64,000 bases of DNA, from contig CAVQFO010000032.1 in assembly GCA_963711725.1 (NCBI GenBank), positions 35,223 to 99,222 of the forward strand, read 5' to 3'. This document shows positions 41,970 through 51,145 of the stretch, in pieces. This DNA comes from CAVQFO01 sp963711725 (lineage in GTDB: Bacteria; Pseudomonadota; Gammaproteobacteria; Nitrococcales; Aquisalimonadaceae). Position 1 is the stretch's first letter, and every line of letters begins with the position of its first letter. A model generated the notes under the pieces. It worked only from the letters and a program-made list of their open reading frames with translations. It did no database searches and was not told where the DNA came from. The translations under genes and the position numbers were made by a program.

Positions 41970-42991
41970 GACGGACGGCAGGTCAGCAGCGGGGCGACGT
42001 CTTCTTCCTGGCTGTAGTAGCGTTGGGTGCGCAGGCGCAGCAGCGAGTGGATATAGCCGTTCACCACCAGATAAGGCAGTTCCTCCCGGGTGGCTTCGAA
42101 CGCGGCCCTGAGCTGGGAGTGAGGCAGGTATGGAAACTTGTGGTGGACCTCGTGGTAGTTCACGTTGCTCCACACCCATTCCATGAAGGGATGAGTGCGT
42201 ACCACCCAGCCGGTGACCCGGCGTTCGCTGGGGCGCCATGGGTCGTCCGGATCGAGGATCTCCCGCCGGGTCTTCTCCAGGCTTTGCACGGCGGGTACGC
42301 CGTAGTGATCCGACAGGGCTCGGAAGGAGAAGACCAGGGGAAACGACAGAATCATGGGAAGGGAGGAGACCAGGGGCGAGACGCCGAACACCGGCGGCAG
42401 CCCGAAGTACAGAACACCGGCGACAAGGACCCAGATCAAGTCCAGCAGTGCCTTCCTTGCCTGGCCCTTGCGGCCGGATTGCCCGGTCAGCTGTTTCAGC
42501 CAGGTGCGGTACTGAACGTACAGGCCCTGGGTCGACCCCACGAAGAACGCTTTCAGGAACGAGCCGTCATGCATCTCGTTCTCAGGGTCCAGCCCCGGCT
42601 GGTGGGCATGGGCGTGATGGGTGAGGTGAAACTGCCGGTTGGCATGAAAGGGAATCAGCGCCAGTGCCGAGAGCAGGCCGCCCCAGCATTCGTTCCAGAA
42701 ACGGCTTCTGAAGAGCATGCGGTGTACGGCCTCATGGGCCAGAACGGCCATGCCCAGCATCACCACGGCGTTGACCGTGGCCAAGGCCATTACTGCCGCT
42801 ACGGTCGCCGCTTTGGCCAGCATCACAGGGGGGCCGGAAAGCGCCGTTGCGTAGGTCCATCCGAAATCGGCCAAGGCTTGGGCCGCGCCGAAGGAGACGG
42901 CGAGGAAAGACAGGAACGTGGCGATTTTCAGGGCATTGGGCCCTGAAGGAATCCGGCGTTGGGCACCGGCTGTGATGGTTTTGGCGTCCAT
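41966..42991 (-). CDS. Membrane fatty acid desaturase / beta-carotene-hydroxylase-type di-iron enzyme
   Basis: A 341-residue integral membrane protein with the three histidine boxes of the fatty acid desaturase superfamily: HEAVH (86-90), HLTHHAHAH (122-130) and HEVHH (280-284), plus four hydrophobic segments. It should use O2 and a di-iron centre to desaturate or hydroxylate a lipid chain. The exact substrate is not evident; the spacing of box 1 (HxxxH) matches FA_desaturase members. It is first in an operon with ychJ. Confidence 0.85.
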   Translation of the reverse strand: MDAKTITAGAQRRIPSGPNALKIATFLSFLAVSFGAAQALADFGWTYATALSGPPVMLAKAATVAAVMALATVNAVVMLGMAVLAHEAVHRMLFRSRFWNECWGGLLSALALIPFHANRQFHLTHHAHAHQPGLDPENEMHDGSFLKAFFVGSTQGLYVQYRTWLKQLTGQSGRKGQARKALLDLIWVLVAGVLYFGLPPVFGVSPLVSSLPMILSFPLVFSFRALSDHYGVPAVQSLEKTRREILDPDDPWRPSERRVTGWVVRTHPFMEWVWSNVNYHEVHHKFPYLPHSQLRAAFEATREELPYLVVNGYIHSLLRLRTQRYYSQEEDVAPLLTCRPS

Positions 42992-43159
42992 TGGTTTGCG
43001 CTGCGATTGATCCCTGACGTTTCGGCAGCGTAGCGAAGCACGGGTGGCGCCGCAATGCCGTGGGCCGGCAGGATCAATCAGTTATCTGCGCGTTAGACGC
43101 GCGGCGCCGGCTCCGCTAACGTAGGCTTCCTGTTCGGCAAGGCACATCAAAAGGCTCAC

Positions 43160-44068
43160 ATGTCTCGACAAGGTTCCCTCGTCGCCCTGATCGCGCTGGT
43201 CGTTCTCTCGATGATCTGGGGCTACAACTGGGTGGTGATGAAGGAGATTCTCCACTACGTGGGGCCATTCACCTTTGCCGCCGCGCGCACGGTGCTGGCA
43301 GTGGTCTCGCTGTTCCTGGTTCTCCTGGCCCTGCGCCGGCCACTGGTGCCCAACGACGTGCCCGGGCTGATCGTCCTGGGTCTGTTGCAGACCGCGGGAT
43401 TCATGGGATTGGTTCCCTGGGCGCTGATGAGCGGGGGCGCGGGCAAGACCGCGGTGTTGGCCTATACCATGCCGCTGTGGACGTTGGTGCTGGCCTGGCC
43501 GATTCTCGGCGAGCGAATACACGGTGTGCGTTGGCTGGCGGTGATCGCGGCGCTGGTGGGGCTGGTCTGCATTCTGCAACCTTGGAGATACCACGAGGAC
43601 GTGCTGGGCGCCCTGTTGGCCGTTCTGGCCGGTCTGTCCTGGGCGGCGTCGGCGGTGTGGGCCAAGCGCATGCGGGCGCGTCGCGAGCACGATCTGCTCT
43701 CGCTCACTGCATGGCAGATGGTGTTCGGGGCGGTGCCCCTGGTGCTGGCGGCGGTGCTGGTTCCCCAACGCGGGATTGTGTGGGCCCCGTACTTCGTCGG
43801 CGCGCTGATCTACAACGGCGTGCTCGCCACGGCCCTGGCCTGGGTGTTGTGGTTGTTCATCCTGCACCGCGTGCGGGCGGGGGTCGCCGGCATGGGGATT
43901 CTGCTGGTGCCTCTGATAGGCGTCTCGGCGGCCTGGATACAACTGGGCGAGCGCCCGGGCGGGTGGGAGCGCGCGGGCATGATTCTGATCCTGGCGGGGC
44001 TGCTGATTCTGAGCTTGGCGGGCCTGCGTGGGACGCCACCGGAAGAGGTCCCCCCGCCCGCGGACTGA
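43160..44068 (+). CDS. EamA (DMT) family transporter
   Basis: A 302-residue inner-membrane protein with ten TM helices in two EamA halves. The first half starts VVLSMIWGYNWVVMKEIL; each half ends with the charged ERIHGVRW/ERPGGWER pattern of the family. The gene lies in the gap between the desaturase (divergent) and mscL (convergent, 6 bp between stops). Substrate unknown. Unlike the EamA gene at 2.2-3.1 kb, the frame is intact. Confidence 0.9.
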   Translation: MSRQGSLVALIALVVLSMIWGYNWVVMKEILHYVGPFTFAAARTVLAVVSLFLVLLALRRPLVPNDVPGLIVLGLLQTAGFMGLVPWALMSGGAGKTAVLAYTMPLWTLVLAWPILGERIHGVRWLAVIAALVGLVCILQPWRYHEDVLGALLAVLAGLSWAASAVWAKRMRARREHDLLSLTAWQMVFGAVPLVLAAVLVPQRGIVWAPYFVGALIYNGVLATALAWVLWLFILHRVRAGVAGMGILLVPLIGVSAAWIQLGERPGGWERAGMILILAGLLILSLAGLRGTPPEEVPPPAD

Positions 44069-44074
44069 AGGCCG

Positions 44075-44533
44075 CTAAGGCTTGAGTTCGGAGGTGCACT
44101 GGGGACATCGCGTCGCGTTGACGGGAATCACCGAAAAGCAATAGGGACAGGTCTTGGTGGTGGGTTCGGCGGGCGGTGTTTCCTCGTGCTGCCGGCGCAG
44201 CCGGTTGATGGCCTTGACCAGAAGAAAAACGGCGAAGGCGACGATGATGAAGCTGATCACGGTGTTGACGAAAAGCCCGTAGCTCAACGTCACGGCGCCC
44301 GCGTTCTGGGCCGCCGCCAGCGTGGCGTACGGGCCGGGCGCCTTGGCGCCCTCGCGCAGCACGACAAAGAAATCAGAGAAGTCCGCCCCGCCGATCAGCA
44401 GCCCCAGCGGCGGCATGAGCACGTCCGTGACCAGGCTCTTTACCAGGCCGCCGAAGGCGCCGCCGACGATAATGCCCACCGCCATGTCCACCACGTTGCC
44501 CCGGACGGCGAATTCGCGAAATTCCTTGAACAT
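44075..44533 (-). CDS. mscL: Large-conductance mechanosensitive channel MscL
   Basis: A 152-residue channel: amphipathic N-terminal helix MFKEFREFAVRGNVVDMAVGIIVGGAFG with TM1, periplasmic loop, TM2 (NTVISFIIVAFAVFLLVKAIN) and a C-terminal tail. The tail ends in a zinc-ribbon-like sequence CPYCFSVIPVNATRCPQC, an extension found in many proteobacterial MscL. It releases solutes on hypo-osmotic shock. Single-gene unit. Confidence 0.95.
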   Translation of the reverse strand: MFKEFREFAVRGNVVDMAVGIIVGGAFGGLVKSLVTDVLMPPLGLLIGGADFSDFFVVLREGAKAPGPYATLAAAQNAGAVTLSYGLFVNTVISFIIVAFAVFLLVKAINRLRRQHEETPPAEPTTKTCPYCFSVIPVNATRCPQCTSELKP

Positions 44534-44825
44534 GCGACTGCACTCCCACAGCGTTGATGCTTTTCAAAAGGCGGTTCGAATGACTTTGTTTCTCTCTGAC
44601 GGGTTCCACGATGAGCCGTTGGAGCGCGGGCGTCCGAATAGGTCGGCGTGTCCCTAGTGTCGGGCCTGGACGACTTCTGCGGCGCTATGGCAGGGTGTTA
44701 TGCTGCCTGCCTTCCACGGCGGCCTTCGGCAACGAAGTGCCATACAACGCAAGTAGACACTCATCGACGATCGCGGCGGTGATCGCCGATACGCGTCCTT
44801 AAGTGTAGAACAGGAGCATTATCGC

Positions 44826-46307
44826 GTGCATGGCGATAAGTCCGACAAAGACGAACAACGTCCCGGCCGGCTCGCCAACGGACGATTGCGGCCACGCGTC
44901 GGGCACTGGGTAAGTGCCGGTCTTGCGAGCGCCCTGCTGGCGGTGCTGGTGGGCTGGGTTGCCCACGGCAGCCCCAGCGAGGCCAAGTCCGTGGCGGTGG
45001 CGGACGAAGCGCGGCCCCAGGACATCAAGTTGGAGGTCCTGCCGGCTCTGCACGGCGTGGGTGATGGTGAGCGCGACGGCGTGGTGCCCGAGGATGGCGC
45101 CGCAGCCAAGGCCGCGGCCCACCCCGCGAGTCGTTGGGCTGATTATACGGTGCATCGCGGCGATACCCTTTCCGCCATCTTTCAACGGGCGGGACTCGGT
45201 CAGGGCGATTTGAGGGAAATCATCGCCTTGGGTGGTCACGCCAAGGATCTGATCTCTCTTCGTCCGGGAGAGACCATCCGGATTCAGCGGAACGCCGACG
45301 GTCGCCTGGAAGGCCTCGATTATGCCCTGGGGCCCCTGGACACCTGGCAGGTTCGCCGCTCGGCTTCGGCGTTGACGGCCCGGGTGCGTCACGTGGAACC
45401 CGAGCGCAGCCCGGTCATTGCCTCCGGCACCGTCAACCATTCCTTGTCGCAGGCCATGGAACGGGCGGAATTGCCTGCCGAGATCGCGGCGCAGGTTGTT
45501 CATGTGTTTCGTTGGAAGCTGGACTTTCGGCACGATATGCGGCCCGGTGCCCAGTTCTCCGTTGTCTACGAACGATTGAGGCACGCCGGCCATGAAATCG
45601 GCGTGGGGCCTCTGCTTGCCGCCGAACTGCGAATCGGTGACCGGGTGGTGCGGGCGTTTCGTTTCACCGATGCCGACGGCCGCGCCGATTACTATGACGC
45701 CGACGGCCATTCCCTCAAGCCCTCGTTGCTGCGAACCCCGGTGGCCTATACCCGCGTCAGTTCGCCGTTTTCCCTGCGCCGCTACGATCCGGTGGTCCAT
45801 GTCTGGCGTCCCCATTACGGCGTGGACCTGGCTGCTCCCCGTGGTACGCCCATCAAGGCGGCGGGTGACGGGGTGATCCGCTACATCGGCCGCGCAGCGG
45901 GCTACGGCAACCTCGTGGAAATCAAAAACTTCGGTCAGTATCAGACTCGCTATGCCCATATGTCGCATTTTGCCAAAGGCTTGCGAAAGGGCAGTCACGT
46001 GCATCAGGGGCAGGTCATCGGTTACGTGGGCGCGACCGGTGAGGCCACGGGGCCGCATCTGCACTTCGAAATCCGCGTCGCCGGCAAGCCCCGGAATCCG
46101 CTGAAGGTCAAGTTACCCAACGCCTCGCCGGTGCCCGGAAGCGAGATGGCGGCATTCAATAGCCGCGCCCAGCGCCTGTCCCTGGCCCTGGATGAACCCC
46201 GCAAAGCGGCCACCGAACTGGCCCAGCGCCGACAGGCCTGGCCGCCTCACCTGGTGGCTTCAGGGCAGCCGGACGGCGCGCCGCTGGAGACCGCCCGCGC
46301 CCAGTAG
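44826..46307 (+). CDS. M23-family peptidoglycan endopeptidase (MepM/NlpD-like)
   Basis: A 493-residue protein. N-terminal membrane anchor/signal (VSAGLASALLAVLVGWVAHG), a LysM-like/OapA domain (YTVHRGDTLSAIFQRAGL), an M23 N-domain and the LytM catalytic domain with HYGVDLAAPRGT, AHMSHF and HLHFEIRV. The HxxxD and HxH zinc ligands are all present, so active endopeptidase is predicted, cleaving peptidoglycan cross-links in the periplasm. GTG 44826 is used with AGGAG at about -12. The preceding 292-bp gap holds no gene. Confidence 0.9.
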   Translation: MHGDKSDKDEQRPGRLANGRLRPRVGHWVSAGLASALLAVLVGWVAHGSPSEAKSVAVADEARPQDIKLEVLPALHGVGDGERDGVVPEDGAAAKAAAHPASRWADYTVHRGDTLSAIFQRAGLGQGDLREIIALGGHAKDLISLRPGETIRIQRNADGRLEGLDYALGPLDTWQVRRSASALTARVRHVEPERSPVIASGTVNHSLSQAMERAELPAEIAAQVVHVFRWKLDFRHDMRPGAQFSVVYERLRHAGHEIGVGPLLAAELRIGDRVVRAFRFTDADGRADYYDADGHSLKPSLLRTPVAYTRVSSPFSLRRYDPVVHVWRPHYGVDLAAPRGTPIKAAGDGVIRYIGRAAGYGNLVEIKNFGQYQTRYAHMSHFAKGLRKGSHVHQGQVIGYVGATGEATGPHLHFEIRVAGKPRNPLKVKLPNASPVPGSEMAAFNSRAQRLSLALDEPRKAATELAQRRQAWPPHLVASGQPDGAPLETARAQ

Positions 46308-46354
46308 ACGGCCTTGCTTCGGTCGGCGCCCCGCGCCGGCCGTTGTCTCCCCAG

Positions 46355-46368
46355 TTGACCGGAATCAA
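46355..46368. promoter_or_regulatory. FNR/Anr-like box TTGAC-N4-ATCAA
   Basis: One mismatch to the FNR consensus. It lies 55 bp upstream of the YdcH-like/PPK2 gene pair, which is a suitable activator distance. Confidence 0.5.
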
Positions 46369-46422
46369 GCCGCCGGTTTCGCCGGCAGCGGAAAATGCGG
46401 TCAACTGACAAAGGAGACTGCC

Positions 46423-46668
46423 ATGCAAGGCGAGCACCACGATCTGATCCACGAGTTTCCCGAGTACCGCGACCGCATCCACGAGCTGAAGGTCGGCAAT
46501 CCCCGCTTTGCGCAGCTTTTTGCCGAGTACCACGAGGTCGATCGGGAGGTCCGGCGGCATGAGCAGGACGTCGAACCCGTTGCCGACGAGTATCTGGAAA
46601 CGCTCAAGAAGAAGCGGCTCCACCTCAAGGATGAACTCTACGCCATGATTCTTGGGCGTAGCGCCTGA
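46423..46668 (+). CDS. YdcH-like DUF465 small protein
   Basis: An 81-residue soluble protein consisting of one helical hairpin: IHEFPEYRDRIHELKVGNPRFAQLFAEYHEVDREV then LKKKRLHLKDELYAMI. This is the DUF465 (YdcH) pattern. AAGGAG lies 7 bp before ATG 46423. Role unknown. It precedes ppk2 by 17 bp and is probably cotranscribed with it, perhaps in low-oxygen conditions given the upstream FNR-like box. Confidence 0.9.
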   Translation: MQGEHHDLIHEFPEYRDRIHELKVGNPRFAQLFAEYHEVDREVRRHEQDVEPVADEYLETLKKKRLHLKDELYAMILGRSA

Positions 46669-46685
46669 ACCGGCGGCGCGATTGC

Positions 46686-47549
46686 ATGACGGCGTTCGAG
46701 GCCGGCTTCCGGGTTCCCTTCGACGGCTCCTTCCGGGTGGCGGAGGTGGCGACCACGCCCCCCAAGGGGGCGCCGAACAAGAAGCAGTGCGCCAAGGAGT
46801 TGAAGGAGATCGGCCTTCGCCTGGCCGAGCTGCAGCGGGTTCTGTATGCGGAGGATCGTTGGGCGCTGCTTATCATCCTTCAGGGCATGGATGCCTCCGG
46901 CAAGGATGGAACCATCCGCGCCGTCCTGGGCGGCGTGGATCCCGCAGGCTGTATGGTGCATTCCTTCAAGGAACCGTCCGTTGAGGAATTGAAACACGAC
47001 TTCCTCTGGCGGACCTCGCTTCGGCTTCCCGCCAGCGGCACCATCGGCGTCTTCAACCGGAGCTATTACGAGGAAGTGTTGATTGCCCGGGTGCACCCGG
47101 AGCTACTCGACGCCCAGCGAATGGCCCGGCCGGAAGATCCTGATCTCATCTGGCAGCAGCGCTACGAGTCCATCAGGGAACACGAGGCGCACTTGGCGCG
47201 CAACGGCACCCGAATCCTGAAATTCTGGCTCAACATCTCGCCGCAAGAGCAGCGGCGTCGATTCCTGTCCCGGCTGGAGGAACCCCGCAAGTACTGGAAA
47301 TTCTCGGAGACCGATATCGCCGAGCGCCAGCACTGGGAGCACTACATGCGTGCCTACGAATTCGCCCTGGATGCCACCTCCCGTTCCTGGGCTCCCTGGT
47401 ACGCGGTGCCGGCGGACGACAAACACTACGCCCACCTCGTGGTGGCGCGCATTATTGCCGAGCACCTGGAAGATCTGGGTTTGGAATATCCCGGACTGAA
47501 TGGCGAGGTTCGGGCCCGCCTGGGGCGTTTGCGAGAACTGCTCGGCTAG
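46686..47549 (+). CDS. ppk2: Polyphosphate kinase 2 family protein
   Basis: A 287-residue soluble kinase with Walker A QGMDASGKDG (about residues 66-75), the GCMVHSFKEPS segment, FNRSYYEEVLIARVHPE (lid and Walker B region, with NRSYYE) and KFWLNISPQEQRRRF. PPK2 enzymes transfer phosphate between polyphosphate and nucleoside mono- or diphosphates. Length and motifs fit the short one-domain class; AMP- or ADP-phosphorylation preference is not decided here. Confidence 0.92.
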   Translation: MTAFEAGFRVPFDGSFRVAEVATTPPKGAPNKKQCAKELKEIGLRLAELQRVLYAEDRWALLIILQGMDASGKDGTIRAVLGGVDPAGCMVHSFKEPSVEELKHDFLWRTSLRLPASGTIGVFNRSYYEEVLIARVHPELLDAQRMARPEDPDLIWQQRYESIREHEAHLARNGTRILKFWLNISPQEQRRRFLSRLEEPRKYWKFSETDIAERQHWEHYMRAYEFALDATSRSWAPWYAVPADDKHYAHLVVARIIAEHLEDLGLEYPGLNGEVRARLGRLRELLG

Positions 47550-47649
47550 CCGCCTCGGGGCGCCGCAGCCGGGAACGGCGGTGAGCAATTGTGGCGGACT
47601 CGAGGACGGAACCGGCCGCGCGGGCAGCGCCGGACTATCGACTCCCGGG

Positions 47650-49290
47650 CTAGGCGACCACGATCTCGCCCTCGTGGACGGTGAACGTGCCGCCTCCGCG
47701 ATCCTCGCGGAGCACCACGCGGTCATTGCCGATCACGATTTCCACGTTGGCATGGACCCGTTTGCCGACAGCGACTCGGGCGTTGGCGATGACGGCCATT
47801 CGCTCCTCCAGCTTCTTCCCCCGCCGTTCCAGGTCCTGCATTTCCAGGTAGAGATCCTTGAGCTGGACCCGTATCGCCTCGATGCGGGCGGCATCCGGTG
47901 GTTTCTTCCGGGTCAGCAGCTGGAACGCCCGGCCCAGATCCTGCCGCTTTTGTTCGTTCGCGCGGCGTTGTCTTTGCAGGTGTTCGTGGGCGCTGCGTGT
48001 TTCGGGGTCGTGGCCGACCAGTATGCGGGTGGTGATGGAGGCCGGCGAGCCGAGTATCGCGGCCTGGACCAACTCCCCGGCCTTGAGTTCTCCCCCCACA
48101 ACCTGGGATTTCTGGGATGAGCGGGTGCCCACCACGATCCGGCGCTTGGCCGAGATGCGGCTATGGGTGATGCCATTGCTGACGACCACGTCTTCGCCGA
48201 CATCGACAATGGCGTTGGCGATGAAGCGCGCGGTGAGCGTCCCGCCACAGCGGATACGGGCCGTGCTGCCGGTGCCCGCGCCTTCCCCGGTCGCGCCCTG
48301 GCCCACGACACCGCCGGTCACGGTAACCGCGCCGGGGGTCTCGATGGTTGCGCCCTCCAGGGTGCCCCCGATGCGAACCTCGCCGGTGGCGCGGATGCGG
48401 GAACCGCTGACCACATCGCCGCGAACACTGACGCTGCCGTCGAAATCCAGGTTGCCGGTGGACAAGTCAATGGCGTCCACCTGGATCAGCGGATCCACCA
48501 TTACCCCATCGGGAAGGATCACGGGTACGCCGCCGATTTCGGCGACCAGCAGATCCGGGTCTTCGGGCTGGGTCACGGCGCCCTTGAGCGCGCCCGAGAA
48601 ATGGGTGTCCTTGCCGGGTTTGGGAGGGACCACCAGGCCGTGAACGTTCAGCCCGCCCCTGCCGGGGGTGGGAGGAATGCGCCGCATCAGCGGATCGCCC
48701 GGTTCCACGGTGACGAAGGTGCCCAACTCGCGGTAATCGGCCAGCCCGTTGTCGTCGATGCGCGGACCGGTGGGCCCGGTATCCTTGATCAGCGACTCGA
48801 AACGGGCGTCTTCGCCGTTTTCGGGAGGTTCCCCTCGGGCGATCACCCGGGGTTCGCACTCGCCTGCGGCCAGGGCTGCGTCGATCGCCTTCCGGTCGAG
48901 GCCGTGGACGACGTTGTGTTCCGCCAGGGCTTCGTCCACGTCGGCGCGGGTGACGGGCTTGCCGCCGTAGGCCCGGGTAAGGGTCAGAGTGGCGTGCATC
49001 TCGTCGCGCCCGACGGCGATGCTCAGTTCGGCATCGCGACGCTCGGCGATCTCCCGGGTGATGGGGCTTTCCGCCTTGCGCGCCAATTGGAGAAATTCGG
49101 TGTAGGCCTTGTCCAGCATGAGCCAGTCGGCGAAGCCCGCTTCCCGCATGCGATCCCGGAGCTCTTCTTCGTCGAGTCCGGCCTTCAGCTCGGTATCGGG
49201 GACAAAAGAGGCATGCAGGCGCCCGGTCTCTTCCGAGGCGCGCAGGGTCAGTCCGGTCGTCTCCCGCGTCGGGGCTTGCTCTTCGCCCAA
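47650..49290 (-). CDS. FapA-like DUF342 protein (flagellar assembly protein A family)
   Basis: A 546-residue soluble protein. The middle carries the beta-helical FapA core: RIPPTPGRGGLNVHGLVVPPKPGKD, VILPDGVMVDPLIQVDAIDLSTGNLDFDGSVSVRGDV (written here in part), repeated V.I.G.V segments and a C-terminal coiled coil (LKDLYLEMQDLERRGKKLEERM). DUF342 proteins bind or scaffold cell-wall/polar factors; in Vibrio, FapA affects flagellar assembly. No flagellar gene is adjacent, so a general role is as likely. Confidence 0.85.
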   Translation of the reverse strand: MGEEQAPTRETTGLTLRASEETGRLHASFVPDTELKAGLDEEELRDRMREAGFADWLMLDKAYTEFLQLARKAESPITREIAERRDAELSIAVGRDEMHATLTLTRAYGGKPVTRADVDEALAEHNVVHGLDRKAIDAALAAGECEPRVIARGEPPENGEDARFESLIKDTGPTGPRIDDNGLADYRELGTFVTVEPGDPLMRRIPPTPGRGGLNVHGLVVPPKPGKDTHFSGALKGAVTQPEDPDLLVAEIGGVPVILPDGVMVDPLIQVDAIDLSTGNLDFDGSVSVRGDVVSGSRIRATGEVRIGGTLEGATIETPGAVTVTGGVVGQGATGEGAGTGSTARIRCGGTLTARFIANAIVDVGEDVVVSNGITHSRISAKRRIVVGTRSSQKSQVVGGELKAGELVQAAILGSPASITTRILVGHDPETRSAHEHLQRQRRANEQKRQDLGRAFQLLTRKKPPDAARIEAIRVQLKDLYLEMQDLERRGKKLEERMAVIANARVAVGKRVHANVEIVIGNDRVVLREDRGGGTFTVHEGEIVVA

Positions 49291-49484
49291 GTCGCGTACC
49301 TCCGAGGGGCGGATGGTGTCGGGGCGGTTGTGTTCGAGTTTTGAATCGGTTGCGGTGTCGATCAGGCGGGCGACCGTGCACCAGTTGTTATTCTCGGGTA
49401 TGCCGCGAAGTTCTTCCGGGAACCGTCGGAAAACCCAGGGCTTTTTTCCATATTGCCCAATTGGCGGGAGGTTGGGAAGGGGTA

Positions 49485-49516
49485 CAAACGAAAGAACCCC
49501 GCCGAGGGCGGGGTTC
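49485..49516 (-). terminator. Rho-independent terminator of the cold-shock gene
   Basis: On the minus strand GAACCCCGCC-CTC-GGCGGGGTTC is followed by TTTCGTTT. The 10-bp stem and U-rich tail lie 25 bp after the csp stop. Confidence 0.9.
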
Positions 49517-49541
49517 CGGAAAACAGACCGTAGTGTCCGTT

Positions 49542-49745
49542 TTAGACGGCGCTAACGTTCGCCGCGGCCAGACCCTTGGGGGTCGTCTGCGTCTCGAACT
49601 GCACCTTTTGGCCTTCGGCCAGGCTCTTGAAGCCGCTGCCTTCGATGGCGGAATGATGGACGAATACGTCCTTGCCGCCGTCTTCCGGGGTAATGAAGCC
49701 GAAGCCCTTAGCGTCGTCGAACCACTTGACGGTACCGGTGATCAT
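49542..49745 (-). CDS. CspA-family cold-shock protein
   Basis: A 67-residue single cold-shock domain with RNP1 KGFGFITP and RNP2 VFVHHSAI, and the conserved start TGTVKWFDDAKGFGF. It binds single-stranded RNA/DNA as a chaperone. AGGAG lies 8 bp upstream of ATG 49745. The 5' flank is AT-richer than its surroundings and about 150 bp of it is free of genes, compatible with the long structured leader of csp genes. Confidence 0.95.
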   Translation of the reverse strand: MITGTVKWFDDAKGFGFITPEDGGKDVFVHHSAIEGSGFKSLAEGQKVQFETQTTPKGLAAANVSAV

Positions 49746-49985
49746 GGAGTCTTCTCCTAAATAGATCGAACAAATTAACTTACTGGTGATGCAGGTCGTC
49801 CTTGAAGAACGATCTCGGGAGTGACTGCCTTAATCAAGGAGGGTACTGCCGTGAGGAACTACAAGATGGACACTGCGAGAGGAACTATACACCTGCCGGG
49901 TGGCCCGCGCCAAGCATTTTAACGGGGGATGGTCCCAGGTCGTGTGGCGGCTCTATATAACGATGAGAAAAAGGAGGTTGTCCCA

Positions 49986-50453
49986 GTGGAAGCTCTTCGC
50001 AAACTGATTGAAGACCCGGGGTTCCCGGAAGGCGCGCGCTGGCACTACCGGCCGTTCAAGGCGGGGGATACGCTGATTCGGGAGGGGCAGCAGTCGAATG
50101 CCCTGTATCTCGTGGATCGAGGGAAGGTGGAGGTTACCGCCAAGATCGAGCTGGGCGAAGGCCTTCAGGCGGTGCCGGCGCTTTGCGTGTTGGGCCCCGG
50201 CCAGGTGTTCGGCGAGTTGGGGCTGTTCCTGGAGCGGCCTAGAACGGCGTCCGTGCGCGGCGAGAGCGATGGCGTGCTGATCGAATTCGATAGCGCCGCG
50301 TTGAGGGAGTACATGGAAGCCGATCCGGCGGTGGGCTACGAAATCGTCAAGGCGCTGTTTCAGACGGTAGTCGAGCGGCTGGGCGCGGCGAATCGGCAGA
50401 TGGCCTACATGGCCGCCTGGGGCCTCAGCCCGCGACGGCGCCCGGCCGGCTGA
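49986..50453 (+). CDS. Cyclic-nucleotide-binding-domain protein (no DNA-binding domain)
   Basis: A 155-residue protein made of one cNMP_binding (cupin-like) domain: YRPFKAGDTLIREGQQSNALYLVDRGKVEV, FGELGLFLERPRTASVRGES and a C-helix. No helix-turn-helix follows, unlike Crp/FNR regulators, so it probably acts as a stand-alone ligand-binding or partner-binding protein. GTG 49986 has AAGGAGG 8 bp upstream, which is better than the earlier in-frame start at 49929. Confidence 0.85.
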   Translation: MEALRKLIEDPGFPEGARWHYRPFKAGDTLIREGQQSNALYLVDRGKVEVTAKIELGEGLQAVPALCVLGPGQVFGELGLFLERPRTASVRGESDGVLIEFDSAALREYMEADPAVGYEIVKALFQTVVERLGAANRQMAYMAAWGLSPRRRPAG

Positions 50454-50456
50454 GGT

Positions 50457-50996
50457 TTACCACATGAGGTCGTCGGGAATCGGGTGATCCTGGTACGCCG
50501 GGTCTTCGGCTTCGGCGCCGTCGTCCAGGTAGACGATCAGGAAAGGCGCCAGCGGCTTGACCCGCTCGGCGACTTCCCGTGGCAGCAGGCGGTAGCGCCC
50601 CCGGGTCCGCCCGATCGCCAGTTCGCCGGCGGCCAGCTTCTTCTGCTGGGCGGCGGTGACGTAGATGTGCTTGACCTTTTTGTCCTGGGTGAAGTGGAAG
50701 GCGATGTCGCCTTCCTTGCCGTGGGGGATCTCGTGCTTGATCACCAGGTCCCGTGCCGCCGATTCATTGGCCTTGCGCCGTTTCTCCGCTTCGCGTTCAC
50801 GATTGAGAGCCTGATCGCGCATCCGCTTTTCGGCGCGGGCGCGCTCCGCCGCGGCAGCGGCCTCCGTCTTGGGCGGCGCCATGTTGCGGGGTTTCTTCTG
50901 CCGCTTCTGGCGGCGTTTTTCCGAATCGACGCGTTTGACGTCCTGTTCGGTGGCCAGGCCGGCTTTGAGCAGTTGATCGGAGAGAGAATTGGCCAT
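50457..50996 (-). CDS. DUF2058 (YaiL-like) protein
   Basis: A 179-residue cytosolic protein. It starts MANSLSDQLLKAGLATEQDVKRV, typical of DUF2058, followed by a long Lys/Arg/Glu coiled coil (residues 25-85), then a small C-terminal domain (FHFTQDKKVKHIYVTAAQQKKLAAG). Function is unknown; in enterics it is the nucleoprotein-like YaiL. ATG 50996 gives the conserved N-terminus. It is convergent with the cNMP-binding protein gene (3 bp apart). Confidence 0.9.
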   Translation of the reverse strand: MANSLSDQLLKAGLATEQDVKRVDSEKRRQKRQKKPRNMAPPKTEAAAAAERARAEKRMRDQALNREREAEKRRKANESAARDLVIKHEIPHGKEGDIAFHFTQDKKVKHIYVTAAQQKKLAAGELAIGRTRGRYRLLPREVAERVKPLAPFLIVYLDDGAEAEDPAYQDHPIPDDLMW

Positions 50997-51145
50997 GAGT
51001 CCGGATAACCTCGGCGTCCAGTGCGCGGTATGGGGTGAACTGCGAACACACATCTTAGCGGAACCGGCCAACGGCGCGAAGCCGTCACCCTGGGGAAGAG
51101 GCGGAGATGGCTGGCGGCAGGCCTTGGCCGTGCTCCGGGGCCCGT

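Noticed and set aside
44534..44825. tRNA or small RNA gene before the M23 peptidase
   Set aside because: No cloverleaf, conserved T-loop or terminator could be found.
46685..46984. Overlapping ORF in another frame inside ppk2
   Set aside because: Arg/Gly/Pro-rich alternative frame within a gene with full PPK2 motifs.
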